A DNA stretch of 64,000 bases, taken from the NCBI GenBank assembly GCA_036346225.1, contig JARFIW010000139.1, positions 1,240,001 to 1,304,000 of the forward strand, given 5' to 3'. The notes under the pieces are model-generated. The model was not told the DNA's origin and made no database searches. It worked only from the letters and a program-made list of their open reading frames with translations. This stretch comes from Platerodrilus igneus. Lineage: Eukaryota; Arthropoda; Insecta; Coleoptera; Lycidae. Shown one piece after another: positions 36,986 to 48,979 of the stretch. The stretch's first letter is position 1. Every line of letters begins with the position of its first letter. Both the position numbers and the translations under genes were made by a program.

Positions 36986-38420
36986 CAAGGATATTCACGA
37001 AAGATTTGAAAAAAGTCAAATGAATTGCTGAAAGACATCGGGAAAATTTCTGATACTAAGGAAATAGAAACAGAATGGAATAACATTAAATCCAGCTTAG
37101 ACAGAAAATAAGTAACCATGGATGACAAAGGTTATCCTGAATTTAATAGAAAAAAGACGAAAATACAAAAACAGACCAGACAAAGCTGAAAAACAAAGAT
37201 ACAATACCATAAAATGGGAAATTATTCGCAAATGCAGAAAAGCTAGAGAACAATGGATTGATGAAAAGTGCAAAAAGGTACAAACTAAGATGGAAATAGA
37301 AACGACAGACGAAGCATACAAACTAATTAGACGGTATTTTAGGGATATAAAACCGTATAGCAAATATATAAGGGCCGCGGAAGTAGACGTCATTATAGAA
37401 AATGTAGAGAAAGTGCTTAGATGGCAAGAATATACAAAGAATTTATATGCGGGAGAGAAACTAACAGCATTAGAACAGGAATCAGACATTGAAAATAATG
37501 ACTTGAGATATCCTGAGAAATGGTAAAGCACCAGGTATACATAAGGTGCAAGCAGAAACTCTAAAAGCCGTTGGACAAGCAGTAACGAAACGTTTCTTCC
37601 AACTTGTATGCTGTATGTATGAGACAGGGGAGATACCCAAAGATTTCAAACGTAACATCATAGCCACTATACCAAAAAAGAAAGGCGCGGATAGATATAA
37701 ATATTTTGGAACACTAAGTTTGACAGCACACGTGTCAAAAATTCTAACTACCGATTTACAAAGACGTATGGAAATACGGGTTGAAGAAGATCAATTTAGA
37801 TTTAGGCAAAACAAGAGAACACGGGAAGCTATTCTAGCTCTGAGGTTGATAATGGAGAAAACAATAGATAAAGGAGAAAGCGTGTATATAGGGTTTGTAG
37901 ATCTGGAAAAAGCATTCGACAATGTAAAATAGAAAAAAAAATCGAAATACTCAGATAGATTGGAATGAGTTTTAGGGATATACGGATAGTACATAGCTTA
38001 TGCAAAGAGCAAACAGTGGTAATAGAATTAGAACCGGAACTTAGAGAAGTAGATATTAGGAAAGGGGTAACACAGGTATGTTCCATATTTCCATTAATTT
38101 TTAACTTGTACATCGCAGAGGCAATTAATACTGTCAAAGGCATGAAAACATTTGGAATTATTATGCAGGGAGAAATGTAGTGCTATAGACGCATCATAAA
38201 GATATCATCAACAGACAAAGTTAAGAACAAAGAGGTTCTAGAAATGGTAAGGGAAGAAAGAAATATGTGGAAAACAGTAAAAAATAGGAGAAATAGGATG
38301 GCAGGCTACATACTAAGGCAGAAAAAGAATAGTGCGGAATATATTAGAAGCAGAGAAAAGAAAGAGGAGAAGTAAAGGTAGACCTAGATTATACTACTGC
38401 GCACAGAAAGTCAAAAATAT
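36986..38420 (+). pseudogene. LINE reverse transcriptase, palm motif C deleted
   Basis: Pieces: 37122-37526 (RT thumb-preceding helices), a change of frame near 37525 at NGKAPGI, 37546-37932 with IIATIPKKKGADRYKYF and motif A FVDLEKAFDN, a stop near 37932, then 37965-38180 with a degraded motif B (GVTQVCSIFPLIFN). At 38178-38182 the text jumps from 'QGEM' straight to 'CYRRIIKISSTDKV', whereas the intact relative has ~150 codons, including FADD, between these blocks. The active site is therefore gone. Confidence 0.8.
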
Positions 38421-38442
38421 AGGCTGTGGGAATTTCAGGGAA

Positions 38443-39420
38443 ATGTGTAGCTCAGAATAAAAACCAATGGAGAAACGCGTCCAACCAGTTTCAAGACAGA
38501 AAACCTTATGGTCACAAAAAATAATTGTACTTATGATTATTATAAGCAACTACAGGTGTTGGTTTAGCAATATTCTCAACTAATGTTAATTGGGTGAAAG
38601 AATTTACTGAAAAACTATTAATTCGGCAAATGTCTGTGTTGGGAGATCTTGGCAGGCTGCTTGACCCCCTTTACATACCACTGAATATCAGTGAAATAGG
38701 ACATATAGTTAGAAATCAATAGAAAGGAAACCGAGCTGTATCTAGGCCATAGCAATGTCCGAAAATTGTGTACGCTACCTCAGAATAGAAATCAGTGAAG
38801 GTACGCGTCCAACCAGTTCCAAGACGGAAAACCTAATGACGTAAAAATAACTGCACATAAACCTGATGAGATTATAAACAAATACAGGTGTTGGTTTTGC
38901 AATATTTTCAACTAATCCTAATTGTGTGGAAGGATTTATTGAAAAACTATTAATTCGACAAATGTTCAAGAGTTGGGGAATTTTGGTAGCACAGACTGCT
39001 TAACCCCCTTCACATACCACAGAATATCGGTGAAATAGGGTATATATTTACAAAATAATGGATGAGGAACCGAGCCGTTTCCATGCAGTGGTAATTTTAG
39101 GATACTGTGTAGGCTAGCTCGGAATAGAAATCAGTCGAGGTACGCGTTCAACCAGTTCGAAGACGGAAAATCTTATGACAAAGAATAATTGCATTAAACC
39201 TGATGATTATTATAAAAACTGCAGTTGTAGGTTTTGCAATATTTTCAACTAATCTTGAGGGTGCGGATGAATTTATTGGAAAAGTATTAATAACACAAAT
39301 GTTCACTGGGGGATCTTGGTAGCCACAGGCGCTTAATCCCCTTTACATACTACTGACTATCGGTGAAATAGGGTATGTATTTACAAAGCAATAAAAGGGA
39401 AATCAAACTGTATCAAACAA
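38443..39420 (+). repeat. Tandem array, three ~330-bp units built on a LINE 3' tail
   Basis: Landmark 'acgcgtYcaaccagtt' occurs at 38475, 38803 and 39142 (spacings 328 and 339 bp). Each unit also has 'aggtgttggttt(t/a)gcaatatt' and a 'ccctttacatac' block. The first part of each unit equals the LINE tail ('cagaatagaaatcag'), and the remainder is found nowhere else in the window. Confidence 0.85.
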
Positions 39421-39469
39421 GAAAAAGCAGCGTTATATTCGAAGACAACAAACGTAGAAACAAGGACAA

Positions 39470-39915
39470 CTGTATTGGAAGCATATATGTGGTGCACAGC
39501 ATCGTGCGCTTATGAAATAGGGACAGAAAGGAATCAGACAGGAAAAGGAAGAAGCCTTTTGTAGTGTTATGCTTCAGCATGAGCAGATAAAGTTAATAAC
39601 AAAGAGATTATATAAATAGTACAGGTATAAAGAGATATGTAGGAAACAAAAAAAATAGGCGTAATAGAAAGGCAGGATACGTTCTAAGGCATTTTTGGGG
39701 AATAGTGTGGACTACATTATAAGCAGATATAGGAAAAAGAGAGGCAGAAGTAGACCTAGATAAAAATATTGCGCGCAGCTAGTGAAAGATGCAGACTATG
39801 GGAATATTTTAGGGAAATCTTTAGGTTACTTCAGAATAGGTAATAATGGAGGTACGCGTCTAACCAGTTCCAGGACTGAAGAGTTAATGATGATGATTAC
39901 TACAAAAACCCCGTC
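39470..39915 (+). mobile_element. LINE 3'-end fragment
   Basis: It repeats the final part of the LINE, parallel to 38200-38500: 'taggcgtaatagaaaggcag', 'tagacctagat', 'gcgcgcagc' and 'tacgcgtctaaccagttcc'. It ends in 'atgatgatgatta' at 39888-39900, the same kind of ATG tail as the 2.09-kb fragment. Coding frames are destroyed. Confidence 0.75.
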
Positions 39916-40040
39916 GAAATTCGACAGCTATTTTAGCATAAATGTAACAATCTCTATAACAATTTAAGGTAATGACCGATCACTTTGTCATACTTCGTTT
40001 GAAATCGGTAACATTCATAAATCCCGTCGAAATTCGACGG
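39911..40040. repeat. Pair of near-identical 17-bp palindromes
   Basis: CCGTCGAAATTCGACAG at 39911-39927 and CCGTCGAAATTCGACGG at 40024-40040, 113 bp apart. The second has perfect 8-bp arms around one base. Significance unknown. Confidence 0.6.
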
Positions 40041-40152
40041 CAAGACATTGTTTAGACCGCTACAAATATCACTTTAGAGATTGTAATCAGTGTTGCCAGC
40101 TACATACTGAAAAATGTGATTGTAATCGTCATTATGTATTTTCAATAAGTAT

Positions 40153-40676
40153 TGTTGCGATCCACTATTAGGCAACCCGTCAAACATATAAACGCTCGGG
40201 GCACAGCGCCTTCTCAAGGATTCCAGAATTCTTCTAGAAATTACGGGAGCATGAGTCATCCTTGTAATCCAGAGTATATATAAGACCGCTAATGAATGCA
40301 AGAGTCAGTCTATACTAGAATGTCGTATATAAATTATAACGTTGTAAAGTAGTAGTAGCTTTGAGCTTTTAAAGGTGTACATAAATGTGATATGCTGTGT
40401 CTAATGTACATGCAGCTTGTAGTATACATAAATAAATAGAAGTGTATAAACAAATAGTTGTGTTATTGGTTAATGGACCTATGGTAGAGAAGTTAGTTTA
40501 AGAAGATATTAGTGCTTGTCAATTCATTAGTGTAGTAGTGCTTCATTGTTAAGTGGACTGAAAACATCTATAAATAAGGCATATACTGTTAATTAGACGT
40601 GTGAACAGTAAGTAATAAAGACGTTTGTTATTACTTGTTTTAAATTAAAGAAACGCGGTAGTAGTAGCCCGTTACA
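40153..40676 (+). mobile_element. Solo LTR with 4-bp target duplication
   Basis: The 524-bp segment starts TGTTGCGATCC and ends CCCGTTACA. It is bounded by GTAT at 40149-40152 and GTAT at 40677-40680. Inside lie a TATA box and an arthropod initiator in correct spacing and AATAAA-type signals near 40430 and 40614. No coding partner is present, so this is the scar left by LTR-LTR recombination of a gypsy-type element. Confidence 0.8.
40275..40309 (+). promoter_or_regulatory. LTR core promoter: TATA box and TCAGT initiator
   Basis: TATATATAA at 40275-40283 and TCAGT at 40305-40309. The A of the initiator is about 32 bp from the first T of the TATA box, which matches arthropod RNA polymerase II core promoters. 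Confidence 0.65.
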
Positions 40677-43429
40677 GTATTCTGAAAACAACTGACCTAT
40701 GCAATTCTACATCACCAGCGTATTCTCCATCTAAAGACATTAAATTGTCATATTTCACTGCATTAGTAAACTGTAAGTAGCCTATAAGACGAATCACCAA
40801 TAATAAACGCTGCAAATAAATTCCACTTGTCTTTTATTTTTCCGACTATTTGCAAGCGGGTGTCAATATGGTTTTCACCGCTGTTAAATTTAGAATAAGC
40901 AACTGCTCTGAAAAAACAATTACTATCATCTAATATTGGAACAATGTAACCTCTTATTATAGTCGAAGGTTATTAAAGCTAACGTATTTGCTAAACAATC
41001 TTGGATGTAATAACCTCAAAGGAAACAATACAGTTGCGGAAGCACTATATAAGCAGCTATAAGAAGCAATGCACACCCGATAGAAATAAACCTCGATGTC
41101 ATAAGTACCTCAATCTCAATTGATCATACACTCAACGTGTTTTGTGTTCATACGCGCGCATCACACATTCGCTTTTTTGTTAAGAGTATATTTCGTCAAA
41201 CTTCGTTTCAAATCGGTAGCAGTCACTCTGTGTGTTCTATATGAACGACTAGATTTAATATAGTGACAACTTCAAACGTAGTTTTCACCAATAATATTAC
41301 GCTTTCTGTAAAAAATACCTACTACCGGGACAACTACCCATAATATGCTATATTGTGGTACTTGAATGATAAAAATCCGTTAAGTACTTTTCTCAAAATA
41401 AGCGTTACAAGAAACGGTTTAGTGTTTTAAATATATAGGATACATAAGTTAATAATTATACATTATTAATTAAACGTTAGTGATGTTTCGTATACTACAG
41501 TTCAAAATTTCTGTTGCAGTATTTAATTGATACACAAAGAATCCTTGTTAGTTTAACAGATGACATTATTAACGCACCACGTTACTTCAAAATTTTTGAG
41601 GGCTGTTTACTCTGGTTATATACAAGGTGTTTCATTAACAACTGGACAACGGTTAACTGGAGATACTATGCATTAAATAATGGCCACTGAGCCAAACTTT
41701 GCTTATTCGAGTATTGATGGTCTAAGCAGTACGGGATTTTATTTCAATTTTTTGAATTGTTCTGAAAATTTTTGGGTTATCCACTTGAAAAATGGTATCT
41801 TTATGTTTTTGGGTACAGAGAAAAAGAATAGATACTACTTTTGACTTTGGTCATAAAGGGCGCTACTTACAACATTTTTTATGGTTAATTACTTACAACC
41901 ACTTTACCTTCTATGTATATCTAGCGTACCATCGACTTCGTAATCTAAAAGTGCAATCCTTTTTACATTCGATTAGAAACGATAAATTTTAGAATTACAT
42001 TAAAACCAATAAAAAATAGTTATTGTATAAATTATAGCCGGACGTGATAAAATTAATTTTGTTACAATAAACACGAATACTAGGAATCAGCGGTTAGACA
42101 TAATGTGATATTCACAAATATAAGATTAGAATAAACGCGGCCGCTGATTAACCTATACGGGAAATGACATATAGCCTATCGATAAGAAGCGATACGTTAT
42201 GATAAAACAATAAAGGGATTACAGTGTAATCGACCGCCAGATGCAAAACCAGCGGAAAACCTCAGGTAAGACAGATTACAAAGAACATGAGTCACGCATT
42301 TATTAGTTGACCTTGAACGCATGCAGTAGAGACAACGACTTGTCACGGACAGACACCCTTTATACATAAAGGGAAGAAAAATATAAAACGAGTTGATAGC
42401 CGACGGAAGAGAATAGAAAATTTCAGGCAACGGTGATGCAAAAAGCACTTTGAGGTTACCAGTGAAAAACCGGTGACGGGAAACTCAGCTAATGTGATAG
42501 TCCGTATGTTGGAAAAAGCGCTATAAGGTTCGCAGACTTAATTTACTCGTTACGGACTCCATAGGAAACCAACAGAAAGTGAGAAGTTACCCACGTAGCA
42601 GTCGATTGCAAATTTTGGTTCACCTACAACCACAAGGAAAGGCACCTAATTATAGAGTTTCTTGAAGGCAAATGTTCAGGGAGCATGAAAGTAAGTTGCT
42701 TATTTTGAATATTTGTAGACTTGCATGCTGTTGTTTTATTATTGCAAATATTTCGTTATATAGTAAGAGAGTTGCTTGAAGATTAAGGACTTGGAAGAAG
42801 AAATAGAAACTTGTTCGTGTGCTAAGTGATGTACAACATTCTTATCTAAGAAGACAGTTTATATCAGATTATGATGAATTTATTTTGTTACGTTCAACTT
42901 TACATTTCTAAATATCTTCGTTCACTTTACGACTTTTTCAAATATTATCACACTTCTACTTAGACTTTTGTGTAGCTACCTATTATAGGGGACGCCTCTG
43001 ATCATGCACTAAAAATTAATAATTCGATTTGTTCCTATAAAACTCATTTTGTTACATTTGAAATAAGTGCTTGTTTAACGTCCTGTAGAATGTTATTAGT
43101 ATATTTAGTTTAAATCAATCTATCTATATTATTTGATATAGCATCGCTAATGTATTCGGTTATCAACAATCTTTGCTTTCTGGAAAGATATGCTCGTTAA
43201 GTTTGAATAGAATAGATTCTCTACATGTGTGATTAACGAAGACGTTTGAATTCGAATTTGCCGGTTTGTTTATCTATCTATGCATTACAAAGGCTTTAGA
43301 AGTATCCTTTGACATATGATATCCTAATATTTTAATCGATTATCATATCGTTTCCTACACTGGGTTCGCTTTGATTCTGTTTTTCGTCGTGGCATGTATC
43401 TTCTGCGTGGCTGATTCTATTATCTCAAG

Positions 43430-43476
43430 AGCGATGCACGTCTTCTACAAGAAGTTTATATTCTATGTGCATCGCT
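43430..43476. other. Perfect 10-bp inverted repeat (hairpin)
   Basis: AGCGATGCAC at 43430-43439 and GTGCATCGCT at 43467-43476 with a 27-base loop. The pairing does not extend outwards, so a microRNA precursor is not supported. Confidence 0.4.
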
Positions 43477-46411
43477 GCGTTAATGATGCTGACTACCGTA
43501 GTAACAATCCCTCAGTGAGCGGGCTCAAGATGTTTTGCTGGTTCACCTCAGCTGATTTAAGTGCAAGATAAGTATCTCGGCACGTGGAAGTATGTTATCT
43601 CGTTTCTTTTTCTTTATAACAAGAGATTATTGTTTGTCAGTGTTTGACGTCAATGCGTAATCCATGCAGCACAAAGAAATTTGAATCACATTATTCCGGC
43701 AGGCGCAGCTAGTAGACAAAACCTGCTGCGAAACTAGCTTCATTAGTGCTTCTTGATACTGTAAACTGCTATGAAAATTGCTCTAAATGTACTATGTGAG
43801 GGTTTTTATTAATTAGGGGCGCGGTAGAGCATTTTATTCGGCTAGCTTTATGATAATCTCAGGGGTAGGCTTGGGTCATCCTTAAAATAAAGCCCACAAG
43901 TAGTAACTATTTTTAATTAATGAAACTCAATCGATAAACATATAAAACTTAAATGAGCGTTTACACATTTTAACAAACTATACACTTTATACAAAAGCAA
44001 TGAACAACAATAGTTTGTATGGTATCTTAATATACAAAAGAAGCCGACTCATACCCGAAACACGTAAGGACGCGCAAGAGTCGCTTCATCACGCCGCAAC
44101 GGCTTAAACGATACTATTCACAACAGGTGGGGGTCGCCTGTTCTATCATAAAAGATATGATACAACTATGTGTAATTGAAAATATTTGTCTAAAAGAGAT
44201 CATAAGTATTGCTTTTTTTGTTCATTACCACTCCCTTTCTTTACATGTTACAATACGAAATGCTCACTTTGTATCTCAATTATTAAAAATTGTCCGTAGA
44301 TTATAATTTACTTTATAAATAGAAATTTGTTTGTGTTTATTGTAAATAAAAATTCGATGGCACGTTCTTTCTTAGCCTATGTGAACCACCCCACTCTTAG
44401 CTTTTGTAGTTACACGGCACCTTTAAGTTCCTTTTAAATTTTTATACGTGATCGTTATTTACGCGGATCCTTACTTTACTTCTCTTTCTGTTTCTGCCTG
44501 ACCAGCGCGTTTTACCGTAGCAATTTAAAATAATTGATGGAAGTTGTTTTTTAGCTAACGCTGCTTGTACAGTTTGTGGCTCATAATTAATGTTACGCTT
44601 TTTCTTTTTAAAGCAACCATGTTGGCTTGTGGGAAATAAATATAGGTTGAATGTAGCGTAAGGTTATGTTGTTTATTTACGAAGTAGGTAAAAATTTCTT
44701 GTAAAAGAAACCCCATCAAACAGAAGGCCCCGTGACAATAGGAATCTTTTAGGGTAGCCCGTCTTTCGCGCTGATTGGAGCTCAAATCGACGAGTTGGCG
44801 TCCAAAGACCTTAAACGTAAAACACGGAAAGCGTGACAATATCCTTCAAGGTAAGTAAGTAAAAATTAGATTAGAATTTTGTAGACTACATTATACCGTG
44901 AATTAGTTTTCTTGTACAGGACCTATCCCACACCACTGCATACTAGCCAGAATACTGTTAAAACTAATACGTCATCCCGCTCATTTAGAGTAAACAAAAT
45001 TTTGTAGCGTAACATCAGATAGACAAGTAACAAGCTTCTCGTTAAAAACATATTTATCAGTGTAAATTTCAATAGTCCTTAGCAAAGCACCGTAATTCAC
45101 TTTTAGCAATAAAAAATGTGAATTAACAGCATGCACGAATTCTAATACTTCCAAAAAAGGTCACATTTTCGTTATCAATGTAAATATGCATGCAATTTCT
45201 ACAATAGTCTTTTAGCATTATGTAACAGTTTTCGTCTACTTTTCATATGAAAATAACTTCTGATGAAGAAACCATCTAATGCCTGTGTAGTCTGTTAGGT
45301 TACTTCGTCATACGATAAAAGAGGAAAGCAAATTCAAGCGAAAGCTTGTTGAGGGGCACAATTTTCACACTCTTAGCATAGTTGCATTACCCGCAATCTT
45401 TATAGACCGATACCCTTTTACTAGTCCAAGATTCTTAACCCGTGTTAATATCTCGCACTATTACCATGGCTAAGGTTAAAAAGATCAGCCGCTTCGTCCT
45501 GCAAGGCTCATAACTTAACATTTTACCATAACTGTTTGCTCGTGACAGGTTTTTCAATTCTTCTTTCGTTTCGTGTCAAATCATTTTTATAAGAAGACTC
45601 CCTCCATATTAACCATGGTCTTGGTTTGTTCTCATAACCTGCATTGCATGCACATGAACCCTGTAAGTCTAGTCATTATGAATTATGATTTCTTGTGCGT
45701 GATTTCTGCATGCTTTATTTAGCATTTCTCAAGGCCACTAATGTCTATGCCAATGCTTTTGTAATTGCCCGTGTTTAATGCGTCGTCCATTTGCATTCTC
45801 ACGCCAGCGCTTGTGACTAGTGATTATTGTATTGCATGTCATGACTAGATGTTTCACAGTCCTAAATAAGGGTATTACGTTGTTTCCTACTTTTCTCACT
45901 GTTGGATATGTTTCCCATAAAGATTATAAAAATATACTGGGTTGAAAGTTAACCCCCCTTTAATGTAATTAAATTAAATAGAAAAGGAGTTTGAAAACTT
46001 AATGCTTGCTATAATTATCTAGTCTAATTTTCAAGTATGTAGGCTGCTACTCTATTAACGATGTTCCATCATTCGATCTATCCTAAACTAATAAACGTCC
46101 TTCTGCTGGTAAATATATGCTTTATATAATGTGTTGAAAACACTAAATATGTTTCAAGTTAATCAGGATAAAAAATAAAGGAAAATAATGTAGCGCCATT
46201 TGGTCGGCTTTCGACCTTACATTGGAACATAAACAAAGGGTTTTAATACACAAAAGATGATTGATGGCTTCCCGTGGGGTTACATCTTTGCAATGAATTT
46301 TGAGTGACAGATGCAGGGCTTTTACATTTAAGAGTTATTTAAAGATTACAATAATAATTCTCGAGAACGTTATTCTGGGTTGTTGTAGATTAATCTGAAA
46401 GAATTGAAATG

Positions 46412-46447
46412 TATATAAATTTGCGGCCATGGATGTTGCATTTCAGT
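46412..46447 (+). promoter_or_regulatory. TATA box plus TCAGT initiator, probably in an LTR-like sequence
   Basis: TATATAAA at 46412-46419 and TCAGT at 46443-46447. The surrounding DNA starts TGTAGCGCC at 46189 and contains AATAAA signals near 46707, 46785 and 46803, which resembles an LTR. No matching end or target duplication was found. Confidence 0.4.
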
Positions 46448-47846
46448 TTTAATTGCAGCTTTGATACACGATTTTAGTTCAAATGTAGAGTTTTTATTAC
46501 GATATGCTCTAGTTTAAAACATTAAAAAATTTATTATTAATTTCTGTATACTGTCAATATAAATTAGTATTGATATAAATTATTGTAATGATCATATAAA
46601 TTAATATAAATTAATCATAATACTTCGATGATAAGTCATTAATAAGCTTGTATTCGTAGTGTTGCGAAGGTAGTACTTGTACAGTTAGCGATTAGTTCGG
46701 AAAGTGAATAAAGCGTTAGTAGGACTTTTACAAATTTTATTATAACTACGAGTTGTTGAAGAGACTTATGTAAATAGCTTGAAAATAAAGAACTGTTATT
46801 GTAAATAAAGTCTTCGTTTCAATAATTAATCGTATCACTAAATTGTTGCAGTACTTGATCAGCAGCGATGTCCACCAAGTAGTAGTTCTAACTTTTTGAC
46901 TACAAAAAAGGACTTACATTTTATATCATGTACGATAGTGGGTGTAAACTAAAATTTTATAAGTAAAATCGATATTCAAAATCTTGCCTATTGACTACTA
47001 AATATTCCAAAAGAAGATTTACTTACGACATATGATTAGTGTCCTCTAGCTACAAAAATCATAATGCCGAATAGTAGGAGAAGACATGTCATTGACAGAC
47101 GAGGATTATTTAATGATCGTTTATCAAAAGCTCAAGTTATTGTTGAAAGTTCATTGAAAATATTGATGTCAAAAATTTGAAGCTTTTGGGAAATATATTC
47201 AATTACCTGGCTCAGAAAAGCAATCAAAGTTATTGAAATTAAAGATCCTTTAAAAGAGGATTGCGAATTAGGTGCTCCACTCCAAGTACAAGTTGATGCA
47301 TTTAGTGATTTGTGTCTGACAGTACCAGAAACTATGTTTTTTTTTGCTCGTAAACTGCGAAATACTTATGCATAAAAGTTCGGCTACAGATGACGTTCCT
47401 CTGTAAATGGAACTTGTTGGGAAGAAATTTACTTTTTCTTGTAATTTTTTAAATCCCATTTGAATCCCTAAAATGCAGAAAAACATAACAGAGACGTGTA
47501 GGAGAGGGATGCCTGAGAATGAGGGGCTATTTGATACAGTACAATAAATTAGCTGATACTGACGATGCGTTTAATCAACCATTAAAAACCAGTAGCAGTT
47601 ACTCTTGCATATAAGTACTTATAAGATTTAATAAACTATTTCGTGGAATACTATCCTATTAAAGAACTCTATTCCTGATCAAACCAAAGTCTTTTTTGGA
47701 ACGTACGCCTGTTTATTTATTTATTTACTTATTTATTATAACGACTCACACAGACAACAAGATCCAATTATGGAATCACAGAAAAATAATATTACAATAA
47801 TAAAGCAATATAAATAAAATATAAATAAAAACAAGAGTAGGGTAGT

Positions 47847-47984
47847 TAAGCCGCTTTGGCAACAGAGATCCACAGCAAGATATGTATACGCCGATTCGAG
47901 AACAATATGAACAGCTAAGCCGCTTTGGGAAACAAAACGTGCAGCAAGATATGTATACGCCGCTTTGAGAACAAAATTGTCTTT
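47847..47984. repeat. 69-bp tandem duplication
   Basis: Units start at 47847 and 47916, both 'taagccgctttgg' followed by 'cagcaagatatgtatacgcc'. It lies just outside the presumed left end of the Polinton-type element and could be part of its terminal repeat, since the right counterpart lies beyond the window. Confidence 0.75.
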
Positions 47985-48979
47985 GTGTGTAAATTTGTTG
48001 CGTCGGGGGGTCGTTAGGTCTTTGGGGTGTGCGTTCGGCGGGGTCGTTAGATTTTTGTCGTGGGGTGGTGCGCGTGCGCTGGGGTGGAGATATTTTCTTA
48101 AGAAATTTTTTTAGCAGCGTTCCCGACATTAAATATTAAATATTAAATTTTAAAAAAATGTTGTGTGTGTAGAAAATGGAGTTCACGTGTTGGTTCGTAT
48201 TTTCTGGGTAGGTTAAGCTAAAAATTAAAACGCCGCGGTGAAGAATTTTTAATATTAGGCAAACGCGTGCAAGTGGTAAAGAGTGTTTTAGCTCTCCTCA
48301 TAAGCTGCGTTTTGTACGAAGTAGAAAATAAAATTAAGAAAATATACGAAATGTTATATGATGGAGGTCAAATTTTAAACGTTTGCAGGTAAAATCTTGT
48401 AAAAAAGAAGTCGTTCACTTCTCGCAATTTCAATGTCACGATAAAATACTAAGAATTTGCATGCAGTCGAATATAACCTCGTGTTTTTTATTTGGTAATA
48501 TATATGTAAATCACGTCGACATTCGACTTTTAATATAATGTATTTAATTAACATAAGGTGTGTTGCAAAAACATTTCAAGACAGGTATGTCGTATATTTT
48601 CCTTTTGGTTACATCATCCCAAAATAATTTATACAAGTACACTAAACTTGCAGTCGGATCTAACATATAATCTTTTAATTATACCCGTATGAATTTAAAA
48701 TATATGCAAATTATACCACCTTTCATCACGATTTATTTGACTCTCAAATTATTTGATTTGATCTTATATCAAGGCTTATGTATTAACTTTTACAACTCAA
48801 GGTGTAGCATCAAGGTTTTTAAGTCACTCTCAAACTATAGAACTTAATAAAAATAGCTTTCCTTAGCACCAAAATCATTTAGAAAATATGTGTTTCATTA
48901 ACATATACTTATTTATTAAATATTTCCTACCAAAATTTATTCAAAAAATTTAAAAGTTCTTTATTTTCATTTTCATATA

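Larger units (their letters stand above)
35240..38500 (+). mobile_element. APE-type LINE, long but decayed and internally deleted
   Basis: The 5' UTR (from about 35240), endonuclease and RT of the same family as the copy at 1-1600 lie in order. ~550 bp (about 36440-36985) shows no LINE similarity and looks like an insertion. RT palm motif C is deleted near 38180. The 3' end feeds into the tandem repeats at 38443 onwards. Many stops and frame changes are present. Confidence 0.8.
40681..47846. other. Gene-free stretch
   Basis: No supported gene. Items seen: 'ttcgtcaaacttcgtttcaaatcggta' type sequence near 41197 resembling 39988, a 'caaggtgtttcattaacaac' transposon-end-like motif near 41636, a 10-bp-stem hairpin at 43430-43476, and an LTR-like core promoter at 46412-46447. 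Short frames here have no recognisable product. Confidence 0.5.

Noticed and set aside
43371..43571. 66-codon hydrophobic frame MILFFVVACIFCV
   Set aside because: It looks like a signal peptide at first, but there is no recognisable domain, no exon context and no repeat support.
47847..47984. Possible CRISPR-like or satellite array
   Set aside because: Only two adjacent units with no spacers; a simple tandem duplication in eukaryotic DNA.
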